Position numbers and translations under genes: made by a program
In this document: positions 17,917 through 26,788 of the stretch, in pieces
Layout of the letters: each line of letters starts with the position of its first letter
Numbering within the stretch: position 1 is the stretch's first letter
Notes under the pieces: model-generated
The model's input: the letters and a program-made list of their open reading frames with translations, nothing else
The model's database searches: none
Told to the model about the DNA's origin: nothing
Assembly (NCBI RefSeq): GCF_019083995.1
Contig: NZ_JAHRCU010000001.1
Location: 186,001 to 250,000 of the forward strand
Source: Roseococcus sp. SDR
GTDB lineage: Bacteria > Pseudomonadota > Alphaproteobacteria > Acetobacterales > Acetobacteraceae
Length of the DNA stretch: 64,000 nt
Reading direction: 5' to 3'

Positions 17917-18207
17917 TCAGCGGCAAACCGTCCGGCCATCGTCGCGGCGCCAGCAATTGCGGCGCGGCGGCGGAGGCTGCGGGGTGGTGACGACGCCGAC
18001 AGCGGCACCCGTCAGCGCCCCGGCCACCGCGCCGATCGCGGCCCCCTGGCCGCCGCCTGCCAGCGCGCCGATGGCCGCACCGCCGCCGGCGCCGATCAGC
18101 GCGCCGCCGGCGGCGCGCTGGCCCTGGCTATAGGGATTGGTGCAGCCCATCGTGCCGAAGGCCAGGGTCGCCAGCAGCAGGGTCATCGGGATCGCGCGTG
18201 CGCGCAT
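17917..18207 (-). CDS. glycine-zipper lipoprotein
   Basis: 96 aa. Lipobox GTMGC gives acylated C22. Residues 32-72 are a run of G/A-x3-G repeats (GGALIGAGGGAAIGALAG and so on), the glycine-zipper signature of small outer-membrane lipoproteins such as the SlyB/YmgG type. The C-terminal tail contains NCWRRDDGRTVC with two Cys. Probably envelope-associated; role unknown. A single-gene unit. Confidence 0.85.
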   Translation of the reverse strand: MRARAIPMTLLLATLAFGTMGCTNPYSQGQRAAGGALIGAGGGAAIGALAGGGQGAAIGAVAGALTGAAVGVVTTPQPPPPRRNCWRRDDGRTVCR

Positions 18208-18270
18208 GGGAACCTCCGTTTCTGATGCGGCAGGTGTCCCTCGCGAAGAAGGCGAAATGATGGAAGGGTT

Positions 18271-18570
18271 CTACAACTTGCAGATGTGGATCGTGCGGTC
18301 CTCGATCAGCGATTCATAGGCCGCGCGGGTGCGGGCGAGGCGCGGATTCTGCGTGTGCGCCTTGAAGGCCGCATCATCGGCATAGACCTCGTAGAGCATG
18401 ACGCGGGAGAGGTCCGGCCCTTCCTTGGAACCTGGCTGCAGCACGTCGAAGCGCTCGCAGCCCGGCTCGTCGGAGAGGGTGCCCGCCGCATGGTCGCGGA
18501 TGATGGCGTCGAAGGCGGCATGCGCGCCGGGCTTCAGCTTGAATTCGACGACGAGGGCGATCTTGGCCAT
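18271..18570 (-). CDS. ABM-fold putative monooxygenase, copy 1
   Basis: 99 aa. Ferredoxin-like dimeric alpha/beta fold of the antibiotic biosynthesis monooxygenase (YgiN-like) family, recognised from the opening strand VVEFKLKPGAHAAFDAII, the EPGCERFDVLQ strand and YEVYADDAAFKAH before the second helix. Such small cofactor-free proteins oxidise quinols or bind aromatics; the substrate here is unknown. Its neighbour at 18625-18936 is a clear paralogue in the same orientation. Confidence 0.85.
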   Translation of the reverse strand: MAKIALVVEFKLKPGAHAAFDAIIRDHAAGTLSDEPGCERFDVLQPGSKEGPDLSRVMLYEVYADDAAFKAHTQNPRLARTRAAYESLIEDRTIHICKL

Positions 18571-18624
18571 GGGGTTCCTCCGGTTGTTTGCCGGTGGCCA
18601 TTGCGCGGGGTTCGCGCGCGCGCG

Positions 18625-18936
18625 TCAATCGGGGCCGAGCCGGAGCAGGCGGGACGAACGCCCGTGGATCAGTGGCGCGAATTCCGCCTTGGTCGCCTCG
18701 TGGCGCGGCCGCGCCCAATGATCCTCGCGGGCCGCCTGGTCGCGGAAGACCTCGTAGAGCATCAGGCGTGACGGGTCGGGCCGGCCCTCGGCGTCCATCA
18801 CCTCCAGCACGTCGAAGCGCTCGAGGCCCGGTTCGTCGGCGAGGCAGGCGGCGGCGTGGCGGCGCATCACCGCCAGCAGCGCGGCATGGCAGCCGGGGCG
18901 GACCTCGAACTCGACGATGAGGGCGATGCTGGACAT
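18625..18936 (-). CDS. ABM-fold putative monooxygenase, copy 2
   Basis: 103 aa, tandem paralogue of the gene at 18271-18570: the same opening (IALIVEFEVRPGCHAALLA), EPGLERFDVLEV and YEVFRDQAAREDH blocks. ABM-fold proteins usually work as dimers, so the two could form a heterodimer (inference). It lies 62 bp from the divergently transcribed Bug receptor. Confidence 0.85.
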   Translation of the reverse strand: MSSIALIVEFEVRPGCHAALLAVMRRHAAACLADEPGLERFDVLEVMDAEGRPDPSRLMLYEVFRDQAAREDHWARPRHEATKAEFAPLIHGRSSRLLRLGPD

Positions 18937-18998
18937 GTGGAATGCGTCTCGCGCTGCGTGAGCAGGGATGGCATATCACGGCGCAACAGGAGGAACAC

Positions 18999-19961
18999 AT
19001 GTCCCATATCACGCGCCGGACCCTTGGCCTCGGCACCGCGCTGCTCGCCACCCCCGCCCTCGCGCAGGGCGGCTTTCCGCAGCGCAACGTCACCATCATC
19101 GTCCCCTTCGCGCCGGGCGGCAGCACCGATGTGCTGACGCGGCTGATGGCCGAGCGCATGACGCAGACACTGGGCCGCCCCGTGCAGGTGGAGAACCGGC
19201 CGGGCGGCAACACCATCGTGGGGGCGGAGGCCGCGGCGCGCGCCGCGCCCGATGGCCACACGCTGCTGATGGCGGCCGGCACGACGCTGACGGTGAACCC
19301 GATCATCCAGCGCAACCTCTCCTACCGGATCGAGGATTTCGCGCCGGTCACGCTCTGCTCCACCTTCCCCTTCGCGATCATCGCGCGGCATGACGGCCCG
19401 CGCGACATCCCCGCACTTGTCGCCGCCGCGCGCGCGCGGCCGGGCCGCATCACCTATGGCACGAACGGCCCCACCACCCTGACCAACGTGGCCATGCTCA
19501 TGGTGCTGGAGCGCCTCGGCGTCACGATGCAGGACGTGACCTATCGCGGCGACGCGGCCCAGCTGAACGACTTCCTCGCCGGCAATCTCGACCTGCTGGT
19601 GGTCGCCGGCAGCACCGCCTTGCCGGTCTTCCGCAACAATCAGGGCCGCCTGCTGGGCTGGACCAGCGCGCAGCGCGTGCCCTCCACCCCCGATGTGCCG
19701 ACCATCGCGGAATTCGCGCCGGGGCTCGAGGCGCTGAGCTGGTTCGGCCTGCTGGCGCCGGCCCGCACGCCGCCGGCCGCCATTGAAGCGCTGAACGCGG
19801 CCGCCGTGGCCGCGCTGGCCGACGAGCGAATCCGGGACCGGCTGACCAATGACGCGCAATTCGTGCAGGGCAGCACGCCCGCGGAGTTCGGGCGTTTTCT
19901 CGCTGCCCAGCTCGAGGCTTGGCGCCCGGTGCTGAGCCGCATGGAAGTGCCGCTGAACTGA
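18999..19961 (+). CDS. Bug-family tripartite tricarboxylate receptor
   Basis: 320 aa from ATG 18999, preceded by AGGAGGAAC. Leader ends about residue 22 (LATPALAQG). Mature start NVTIIVPFAPGGSTDVLTR carries the PGG ligand loop; VQVENRPGGNTIVGAEAAAR and APDGHTLLM follow. Periplasmic binding of an organic acid is expected; no TctA/TctB genes are near. Convergent with the kinase at 19982. Confidence 0.9.
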   Translation: MSHITRRTLGLGTALLATPALAQGGFPQRNVTIIVPFAPGGSTDVLTRLMAERMTQTLGRPVQVENRPGGNTIVGAEAAARAAPDGHTLLMAAGTTLTVNPIIQRNLSYRIEDFAPVTLCSTFPFAIIARHDGPRDIPALVAAARARPGRITYGTNGPTTLTNVAMLMVLERLGVTMQDVTYRGDAAQLNDFLAGNLDLLVVAGSTALPVFRNNQGRLLGWTSAQRVPSTPDVPTIAEFAPGLEALSWFGLLAPARTPPAAIEALNAAAVAALADERIRDRLTNDAQFVQGSTPAEFGRFLAAQLEAWRPVLSRMEVPLN

Positions 19962-19981
19962 GGCCGCCGGGCTGAACCGGC

Positions 19982-22183
19982 TCAGCCCGCCGCCTCTGCC
20001 GTGCTCTCCGCCGCCGCCAGGGTGAGGGTGAAACAGGCGCCCTCCGCCTCGTTGCGCGCCTCGATCCGGGCACCCAGCGTCTCGGCCAGCCCGGCGGCGA
20101 CCGAGAGTCCGAGGCCGATGCCGCGGTCCGGCCCCTTGGTGGTCACGAAGGGCTCGAAGAGCCGGTCCATCACCTCGGGCGCGATGCCGCCGCCCGTATC
20201 GGCGACGCTAAGGCGCACCGCGCCCGCCATCCGCTCGGCGCGGAGGGTGAGGCGGCGTGGCGCGCCGGGCGGCAGGCCGGCCATGGCGTCACGTGCATTG
20301 CCGATCAATGTCACCAGGATGTGTTCCAGCACGGTGCGGTCACCGAGCACGACCGGCGGCTCCTGCCCCAGCTCCACGTGCAGTTCCACCTCCCGCAGCA
20401 GCCCGCTGGTCAGTGTGAGCGCACCGCTGACCGGCACATCGAGCCGGAGCGGCTGGATGCGCGGGTGGTGCTCCGCCTTGCTTGCGAAGCGCCTGAGGTC
20501 CTCGATGATGCGCGAGGCGCGCAGCGCCTGGTCCATGATGACGTCGAGGCCCCGCCGCGCCCCATCCTCCGCATCCTCGCAGAGGGCGGCCTGCGCATTC
20601 TCGGCGGTGAGCAGGATGGCGGTCAGCGGCTGCAACAGCTCATGCGCGAGGCCGGAGGACATCTCGCCGAGAGAGGCGAGGCGCGAGGAGGAGATGGCGC
20701 GCGCCTCGGCCTGGCGTTCGCGGTCGATGTTGAGGGTGTAGGTCAGCACCTCTGCGCCGCCGCCGGCGTCGCGGCCGAGGCGGATGGCGCCACGCCGCAC
20801 CCAGCTCCAGCCGCCATCTGGCCGGCGCAGCCGCACCTCGTCGTGATGCGCGCCCTCGCGGAGGGTGCGCAGCAGCAGGCTCGGCAGGTCCGGCGCATCG
20901 GGGCCGAGCAGGTGCCGCACCTCATCGTCATGGCGCAGCCGCCCGGCCGGCCAGCCGGTGACGGCGGTGATGTCGCCCTCGCGGAAGAGCAGGACGGAAC
21001 CGCCATCCGCCGCCACGCGCCGCAGCGTGACGACGACGGGCAGCGCGCCAAGGATGCGGGCGAGCTCGGCGCGGCCCTGTCGGAGCGCTGCCGCCTCCTG
21101 CCGGGCGGCGATGAGTGCGGCGCGGCGGGCGAACCAGGCGGCCAGGGCGAGGCCGATGGCGACCGCCGCGCTGCCCAGCAGCAGCCAGCGCAGGGCTGCC
21201 CAGGCGGTGGCCTCGATCTCCGCCTCCGGCTGCGCAACCACCACGGTCCAGCCGGGGGCGGCGGTCAGGCGTTCCATCGCATAGACGTTGGGTTGCTCCT
21301 GCCAGCCCGGGCCGGTGATCAGGAGGCGCTGCTGGCCCGCGACGGCGGGACCGACCCAGGCGGGGGCGGGCAGGCCGGTGCTGCGCCCCGTCGCGTCACG
21401 CGAATGGGCGATGATGCGCTGATCGCCGCCCGCAATGGCGGCGAAGCTCTCGCCGCGCAACATGAGGCGCAGCACCAGGGGCCGCAGCAGGACCGGCGGG
21501 AACTCGAAGCGCAGCAGGTGACGCACCTGGCCGTCGCGGCTCACGGGCAGGGAGATGGCGAGGCTGAGCGGGCGCCCTTCCTGCTCCAGCAGGTCCGAGA
21601 CGACGGGCAGAGCCGGCTGGCGGGCGGCGAGGAGCGCGGCAGGGCCGGGAGGGTGGATCGTCAGGCGCCCGCCCAGCTCCTCGCCGATCTGGTGCAGGGC
21701 ACGCAGGGTGACCGCGTCCGGCTCGCTCGGCAGCAGCAGGGGCGAGGCCGCGAGCGTCCTGAGGGCGGCTTCGAGCAGACCGAGCTCGGCATCCACGGCG
21801 GCCGCGAGCGCGCGGGCGGTGTCGGCGAGGCGCGCATGCTCGGCGCTGCGATAGGCGGAGAGACTGGTGCTGACCGCGGCGGCAAGGAAGGCAAAGAGGC
21901 CGAGCAGCAGGGCGAGGACGGCGCAGAGGCGATTGACCTCGATGCGCTTGTTGGCCTCCAGGGCTTCGATCGCGGGGGCCTCGATCGCGGGGGCTGCGAT
22001 GATGGGGGCTGCGGGCGGCACGGGTCGCTTTCGGCTTGACCGGCCGGATGGTGCCGCGACGGGGCGTCTTCGCAAGCCGGAATGCGCCTCGTCCACAATT
22101 CTCCGTAAAGCCCGCGCCCTGAGCGGCCGGCTGGCGCCCGTGCCCGGCTGGAGCCGCTTCACCTGAAGCGGAGACGGCGACAT
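19982..22183 (-). CDS. sensor histidine kinase (DctB-like, HELxQPL type)
   Basis: Up to 733 aa from the first ATG; the true start may be later, because residues 1-80 are basic, low-complexity and contain a short PAIEA repeat. Two membrane helices (about 86-105 and 332-352) enclose a large periplasmic sensor. A PAS-like domain follows (about 372-485, with the PAC-like RRPDGGWSWVRRGA). The dimerisation motif is LAHELLQPL with phospho-His H514; ATPase N box IGNARDAM, G1 ADTGGGI and G2 GIGLGLSV are intact. Last gene of a four-gene signalling array; its partner may be the lone receiver directly upstream. Confidence 0.88.
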   Translation of the reverse strand: MSPSPLQVKRLQPGTGASRPLRARALRRIVDEAHSGLRRRPVAAPSGRSSRKRPVPPAAPIIAAPAIEAPAIEALEANKRIEVNRLCAVLALLLGLFAFLAAAVSTSLSAYRSAEHARLADTARALAAAVDAELGLLEAALRTLAASPLLLPSEPDAVTLRALHQIGEELGGRLTIHPPGPAALLAARQPALPVVSDLLEQEGRPLSLAISLPVSRDGQVRHLLRFEFPPVLLRPLVLRLMLRGESFAAIAGGDQRIIAHSRDATGRSTGLPAPAWVGPAVAGQQRLLITGPGWQEQPNVYAMERLTAAPGWTVVVAQPEAEIEATAWAALRWLLLGSAAVAIGLALAAWFARRAALIAARQEAAALRQGRAELARILGALPVVVTLRRVAADGGSVLLFREGDITAVTGWPAGRLRHDDEVRHLLGPDAPDLPSLLLRTLREGAHHDEVRLRRPDGGWSWVRRGAIRLGRDAGGGAEVLTYTLNIDRERQAEARAISSSRLASLGEMSSGLAHELLQPLTAILLTAENAQAALCEDAEDGARRGLDVIMDQALRASRIIEDLRRFASKAEHHPRIQPLRLDVPVSGALTLTSGLLREVELHVELGQEPPVVLGDRTVLEHILVTLIGNARDAMAGLPPGAPRRLTLRAERMAGAVRLSVADTGGGIAPEVMDRLFEPFVTTKGPDRGIGLGLSVAAGLAETLGARIEARNEAEGACFTLTLAAAESTAEAAG

Positions 22184-22249
22184 GGCCCTGGCGCTGGGTC
22201 TTGCGCGTGTTCCAGGTCGCCCGGCGAAGCCGCCTCTCTTGCAGCGGCG

Positions 22250-22672
22250 TCAGGCAGCGCCCCGCCGCGCGACGGCACGCTCATGCGCGCGCATGATGGC
22301 GGCCTCCAGCTCGGCGAGGCGGAAGGGCTTCTGGACGAACTCCAGCCGGCCACCGGGCTGCCCGCCGGCCTGGGCCGTGCCGTCCAGGTCGCGCGGCATG
22401 GCATGGCCCGAGATCAGCACCACCTCCAGCGCGTCGGCGTCGCCGCGGCCGGCCAGCATGCGCAGGGCGAGATCGAGGCCGTTTTCCCCCGGCATGCGGA
22501 TGTCGGTCACCAGCACCGCGATCTCGGGATGCGTGGCCAGCAGCGCCGTCGCCTCCTGGGCCGAACTCGCCTGCAGCACCGGGCTCCAGCGGCGCGCGAG
22601 GGCGCGGGCCATTTCCCGCAGGATGTGCGGCTCGTCTTCGACCAGCAGCAGGCTGACCGGATCCTTCGTCAT
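22250..22672 (-). CDS. stand-alone receiver-domain response regulator
   Basis: 140 aa, a receiver domain only. Acidic pocket E12/D13, phospho-acceptor D57 in VTDIRMPG, S88 and K115 (QKPF) are all present. There is no output domain, so it acts by protein contact or as a relay intermediate. Its ATG overlaps the stop of the upstream kinase gene (22669-22672), and another kinase lies downstream, so it could connect the two. It resembles CheY/FixJ-type receivers. Confidence 0.9.
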   Translation of the reverse strand: MTKDPVSLLLVEDEPHILREMARALARRWSPVLQASSAQEATALLATHPEIAVLVTDIRMPGENGLDLALRMLAGRGDADALEVVLISGHAMPRDLDGTAQAGGQPGGRLEFVQKPFRLAELEAAIMRAHERAVARRGAA

Positions 22673-24768
22673 GCGTCGGGCTCCGGCGCGGCCAAGGGGA
22701 AATCGAGAGTGAATTCGGCGCCGCTGGCACCATTGCGCACGCGGATGTCGCCGCCGAAGCCGCGCATCGCCGATTGGCAGATGGCGAGGCCGAGGCCCGT
22801 GCCCTTGTCGCTGCCCTTGGTGGTGAAGAAGGGCTCGAAGACGCGGCCGAGCAGTTCGGGCGGGATGCCGCCGCCGGAATCGGCAAAGCGGACGACAAGC
22901 CGCCCGTCCGTCGCCTCGACCGCCGCAGTGATCCAGATCTCCCGCCGGCTGTCGCGGGGCAGGCCAGCGAGGGCGTCGCGTGCGTTGAGGAAGAGGTTGA
23001 CGAAGACCTGTTCGGCGCCGACGGCATTGGCGCGGATGGGGGGCAGGCCGGCGGGGAGGCGGTTGTGCAGCGTGATGCCGGCATCGCGCAGCGCGCCCCG
23101 CACCAGCAGCATGGCGCCCTGGACCACCGTCTCGAGGCGCACATCGGCGAGGGATTGCCGCTCGTCGGGGCTGCTGAAGAGGCGCAGATGCTGCACCACC
23201 TCCTTGCAGCGCGCGGCCTGCTGGGCGACGAGGTCGAGTGTCTCTCGCGCGTCGGGGATGCCCGCCGGGCCGTCCTCGTCGAGGGCGGCGGCGGCGTTCT
23301 CGGCGGCCAGCGAGATGACGGCGAGCGGCTGGTTCAGCTCATGCGCCATGTTGGCGGCCAGCTCTCCCAGCATGTTCAGCCGGGCGCTGGCGGCCGCCCA
23401 GGCGGCGGTCTCGCGCTGCTCGGTCACGTCCAGCAGGTAGCCCACGATGTCAGGCCCGGCGCGCCGCGCTTCCTCGCGCAGCCAGCGCCAGCTGCCATCC
23501 GGCCGGTGCCAGCGATACTCCATCAGCGCCCGTCCCTCCTCCTGGAGGCGCCGCTGGAAATCGGCGCGCGCGGCGGGAGCGCTCGAGTCCATCCGGCGCT
23601 GCGCCTGGACCGGGTCGAGAAACACCTCGGGCGGCCAGCCGATCACGCGGCGCAGGTTGGGCGAGGCGAACTCCGCGCGGAAGCCGGCCTCGTCCAGGCG
23701 GCCCGCATAGATGGCGGCGGGTGCGGCCTCCAGCAGTTGCTCCAGCCGTGCCCAGGCTGAGGCGGTGGCGGCGCGCTCGGCCTGGGCATCGGCCAGCAGG
23801 CGCCGGGTGGCGCGCAGCCCGATGCCCCGCAGCAGCGCGATGATGCCGCCGGCCAGCAGCAGGAGGATGAGCGCGAAGGACCACCAGGCCCCTTGGCGCA
23901 GGGCCACGAAGGATTGCGAGACGACGCCCCAGTCCTCGGCCGCGGCCACCAGGAGTTCGGCCTCCGGCACGGTGCGGAAACAGAACAGCAGCTCCCGTCC
24001 GTCCAGCGCGCTGGGTGCGCGGAAACTGCCGCGAGGGCTCTCACGCGCGGCACGGATGGCAGGATGGTCGGTCAGGGCCGGGCGTGCGAGCTGCGCCTCG
24101 GCATCGCGGTTGCGCGCGAGCAGGGCGCCATCCTGCAGCCGCATCAGTGCGGAGAGGGCACCCTCGGCGGTCGAGATCTCAGCCAGCCGCCGGGACAGCA
24201 GAAGGGCGTCGAGCGAGACGATGGAGACCCCGCCGAACCGCCCTTCGGTGTCGCGCAGCGGGTAGGTGAGCTGCAGGCTCCAGCGGCCCGAGATGCGACC
24301 GACCAGCGGCTCGCTGACGTAGAGCTGCGGCGCGCGGCCCGCATGCACACGGACATGCTGGCGGTCGCCGAGGAACAGCGGGGCCCAGCCGGGCACGCTG
24401 GAGAAGACGAGGCTGCCCGAGGCATCGGTTGCGGCGATCTGCAGGATGCCGGCGGAGGGTTCCTCCAGCGGCATGTTGGTCAGGTGATCGCTGATCGCGC
24501 GCGCGGCTTGCGCCTCGCCACGGCCCTCGAGGTCGCGCTGCAGCTGCTGCAGGGCATGGACGCGCTGCACAGCCTCCAGCGTGCGCAGCAGCGTCTGGTT
24601 CAAGGCATCCACGGTGGAGAGGCACCGGGCTGTCACCTCGCGCGACAATTGCCCCGCCTCATGCCGCAGGAAGATGATGATGGCGGCTGAGCCGGCGGCG
24701 AGGATGATGAGCCAGAGGCCGGCGGCGGCGATCCAGGTCGTCCGTCCGGTCAGACGTGGCGCCGACAA
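22669..24768 (-). CDS. sensor histidine kinase (second HELxQPL type)
   Basis: About 699 aa if the TTG at 24768 is used, which lies 4 bp after the regulator stop and just before the first membrane helix; ATG 24831 or 24852 would overlap the regulator gene. Helices at about 14-34 and 297-315 enclose a Cache-like periplasmic sensor. A PAS/PAC region follows (YRWHRPDGSWRWLREE), then the phospho-His in NMAHELNQPL (H476), an N box (FLNARDAL), G1 (FADSGGGI) and G2 (GTGLGLAI). Paralogous in plan to the kinase at 19982. A C4-dicarboxylate or similar small-molecule signal is possible by family. Confidence 0.87.
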   Translation of the reverse strand: MSAPRLTGRTTWIAAAGLWLIILAAGSAAIIIFLRHEAGQLSREVTARCLSTVDALNQTLLRTLEAVQRVHALQQLQRDLEGRGEAQAARAISDHLTNMPLEEPSAGILQIAATDASGSLVFSSVPGWAPLFLGDRQHVRVHAGRAPQLYVSEPLVGRISGRWSLQLTYPLRDTEGRFGGVSIVSLDALLLSRRLAEISTAEGALSALMRLQDGALLARNRDAEAQLARPALTDHPAIRAARESPRGSFRAPSALDGRELLFCFRTVPEAELLVAAAEDWGVVSQSFVALRQGAWWSFALILLLLAGGIIALLRGIGLRATRRLLADAQAERAATASAWARLEQLLEAAPAAIYAGRLDEAGFRAEFASPNLRRVIGWPPEVFLDPVQAQRRMDSSAPAARADFQRRLQEEGRALMEYRWHRPDGSWRWLREEARRAGPDIVGYLLDVTEQRETAAWAAASARLNMLGELAANMAHELNQPLAVISLAAENAAAALDEDGPAGIPDARETLDLVAQQAARCKEVVQHLRLFSSPDERQSLADVRLETVVQGAMLLVRGALRDAGITLHNRLPAGLPPIRANAVGAEQVFVNLFLNARDALAGLPRDSRREIWITAAVEATDGRLVVRFADSGGGIPPELLGRVFEPFFTTKGSDKGTGLGLAICQSAMRGFGGDIRVRNGASGAEFTLDFPLAAPEPDA

Positions 24769-24772
24769 TGGC

Positions 24773-25489
24773 TCAGCCGTGCCGGGGCTTCGCCGGCGGG
24801 CTGGCCGCCGTGTCGAAGCCCACGAAGACATAGCCCACGCCGCGCAGCGCATGGATGCGGCGCGGGCCGCCCTGCTCCGGCTCGATCTTGCCGCGCAGCT
24901 TGGCCACCAGCGTGTCGATCGCGCGGTCCTCGACGCGATAGGGGCGGCGCAGCACCCGGCGGTGGCATTCCTCCCGGCTGACCGGTTCGCCCTGGCGCTG
25001 ATGGAGCAGGTGCAGCAGCTCGAACTCGGAGGAGGTGAGCCGCACGATCTGGCCCTGCGGATCGCGCAGCGTGCGCTCGCTGGGCGAGAATTCCCAGCGG
25101 GCGGCAGGCGGTGGCGGGGGCAGGGCGGCGCCCCGGCGCAGGGCGATGCGGATGCGGGCCAGGATCTCGCGCGGGGGGGCGGATTTCACGATGTAGTCGT
25201 CCGCGCCGCCCTCAAGGCCCGCGATACGCATGGCCTCGTCCTCGCTGCCCGTGAGCATGATGCAGGGCACGTCCGAACCGGCGCGAAGCCGGTGGAGCAC
25301 CTCCATGCCGGTGGCGCCCGGCATCATCTGGTCGAGGATGACGAGATCCGGCGCGGCCTCGGGGAGGGCCTCGAGAAAGGCTTCGCCGCCATCATACGCC
25401 ACGGCCACGAAGCCCTCGCGGCTCAGGAGCCGTGCGAGCTGGGAGCCGAAGGCCGGGTCGTCATCCACAACGGCGATCTTGGCGGTCAC
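24773..25489 (-). CDS. OmpR-family response regulator
   Basis: 238 aa from GTG 25489. Receiver with D10/D11, phospho-acceptor D53 (ILDQMMPG), T80 and K102; a Pro-rich linker (PPPPPA); winged-helix domain from about 130 with RLTSSEFELLHLLH, DTLVAKLRGKI and the closing ALRGVGYVF. First gene of the signalling array RR - kinase - receiver - kinase. A 781-bp leader region lies upstream. Confidence 0.92.
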   Translation of the reverse strand: MTAKIAVVDDDPAFGSQLARLLSREGFVAVAYDGGEAFLEALPEAAPDLVILDQMMPGATGMEVLHRLRAGSDVPCIMLTGSEDEAMRIAGLEGGADDYIVKSAPPREILARIRIALRRGAALPPPPPAARWEFSPSERTLRDPQGQIVRLTSSEFELLHLLHQRQGEPVSREECHRRVLRRPYRVEDRAIDTLVAKLRGKIEPEQGGPRRIHALRGVGYVFVGFDTAASPPAKPRHG

Positions 25490-26270
25490 GGTGTCCGGAG
25501 GAATCCAGGGAGGGGTGAAAACCGGTGGGGCTTGGCGCCGGGAACGGGCCGGCTGTCATGGTAAGGTCACCTGGAGCCCGCGTGAATACGCGCTGACAAG
25601 CTTGCCATAAGAAGAAAGTCCGCGACAACGCTGGGTTAGGACTTTCTGGGTTGGGAAATCGGTTTGAACAATTTCCATGACGAAAAAAATGGTGCGTGCT
25701 CAATCCAGAATTGTGCAGCATTATTGTTTTGTTGCCCTTAGTTTTTTTCCTGATCGATCTCGATTTTAATCACCTGCTTGACCTGAACTGAAGTTGAACG
25801 GGCCCGCTTGGCCGCAGGCGTGGCGCCAGCGGTGCGGTTGCGGGCTGGCGCGGCCCATGATGGCCGGCCCGGGGCCGGGCGGAAAGACCTGCCGTTCGTC
25901 GCGCGCTTTGGCGGTTATGCAAGGCTTGGCGCAGCATGTCAGGGCAGATGCCTGACGGTCCGGTCGTGAGATGCGTCCTGCTCGCGCCCGGAATTTCGTT
26001 GCAAAATGGCAATCATGCGCCGATCTTGTTCAGAAACCGTAAAGCTTCGCGTCGCGGATTGTGGATTTTTGTACCTCTGCTTGTGCCGACGCGGCGCACT
26101 GCGCAATTTCACTCAATGCTTGTCAGGGAATTATTGTCTGTGATGCAGCCGGCCGCCTTCCCGCTTCGGAGGAGCGCCGAGCCGGCTCCGCTCCGCGGCG
26201 CGCGGCGACGTTCCGTCCTCATCGAGGCCATATGCCGTGCTGTGCAGCGGCACTGCAGGGGAAATGAGAC
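25490..26270. other. 781-bp non-coding region with an AT-rich core
   Basis: No convincing gene. The stretch 25600-25790 is much richer in A and T than its surroundings. It holds a hairpin GAAAGTCC (25614-25621) / GGACTTTC (25639-25646). The rest (25800-26100) is GC-rich with many short palindromes. It separates the divergent response regulator and Xre regulator and is likely to carry both promoters; no clear -35/-10 pair could be assigned. Confidence 0.6.
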
Positions 26271-26660
26271 ATGTCCGACATGATGGCCTCCGCCGGTCCC
26301 GGTGGCAGCGCCCGCCGTCAGCGCCTGGACCATGAACTTGACGTGGAGATCGGTCGTCGCCTCCGCGCCCGTCGCCGCGCACGCCGGCTGACGCTGCAGC
26401 AACTGGCCGATATCTCCGGTCTCACCGTCCAGCAGATCCAGCGCAGCGAATCGGGCGCTGCGCGCGTCACCGTCGTTGTCCTGCTGCGCCTGGCCGAGGC
26501 CTTGCAGACGCCGCCCCTCGCCTTGCTGCCCGTCATCGCGCCCGAGAAGGCTCCTGAAGCGGAGACGGATGACCAGCAGCGCGCCACCGCCCATGACCTT
26601 GCCCTCGGCCTCGCGCAGTATCTCTGGAAGCAGGGGAGCACGCGCGACGGGTCGCGCTAG
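26271..26660 (+). CDS. Xre-family helix-turn-helix regulator
   Basis: 129 aa from ATG 26271 with AGGGGAA upstream. Residues about 24-82 form a Cro/CI-type HTH: IGRRLRARRRARRLTLQQLA, then GLTVQQIQRSESG as the recognition segment, and VVVLLRLAEALQTPP. The C-terminal 45 residues are charged and have no ligand domain. The stop codon TAG (26658-26660) is within the first bases of a repeat. A regulator of unknown targets, possibly of the divergent signalling array (position only). Confidence 0.88.
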   Translation: MSDMMASAGPGGSARRQRLDHELDVEIGRRLRARRRARRLTLQQLADISGLTVQQIQRSESGAARVTVVVLLRLAEALQTPPLALLPVIAPEKAPEAETDDQQRATAHDLALGLAQYLWKQGSTRDGSR

Positions 26661-26788
26661 AGCACGTTCCGATCAGCTTGAATCAAGCTGATCGGAAGGT
26701 CGTGCTCTAGAAACGTAACTGCCAGAGCAGCTTATGTCCGATCGAGTTGAACCGACGAGCGGTTCAACTTGATCGGACGCTGCTCTAG
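26657..26788. repeat. 132-bp double-hairpin intergenic repeat, copy B
   Basis: Same length as copy A at 13841-13972, with three base differences: C for T in the inner CTAG (26723), and two in the 5-base loop of the second hairpin. All stems are conserved. Its first TAG is the stop codon of the Xre gene. The two copies lie 12.8 kb apart in the same orientation. Confidence 0.9.

Noticed and set aside
25936-26283. Open frame of 115 codons ahead of the Xre gene
   Set aside because: No family features, composition of a random frame, no ribosome site, and it overlaps the well-supported Xre start.
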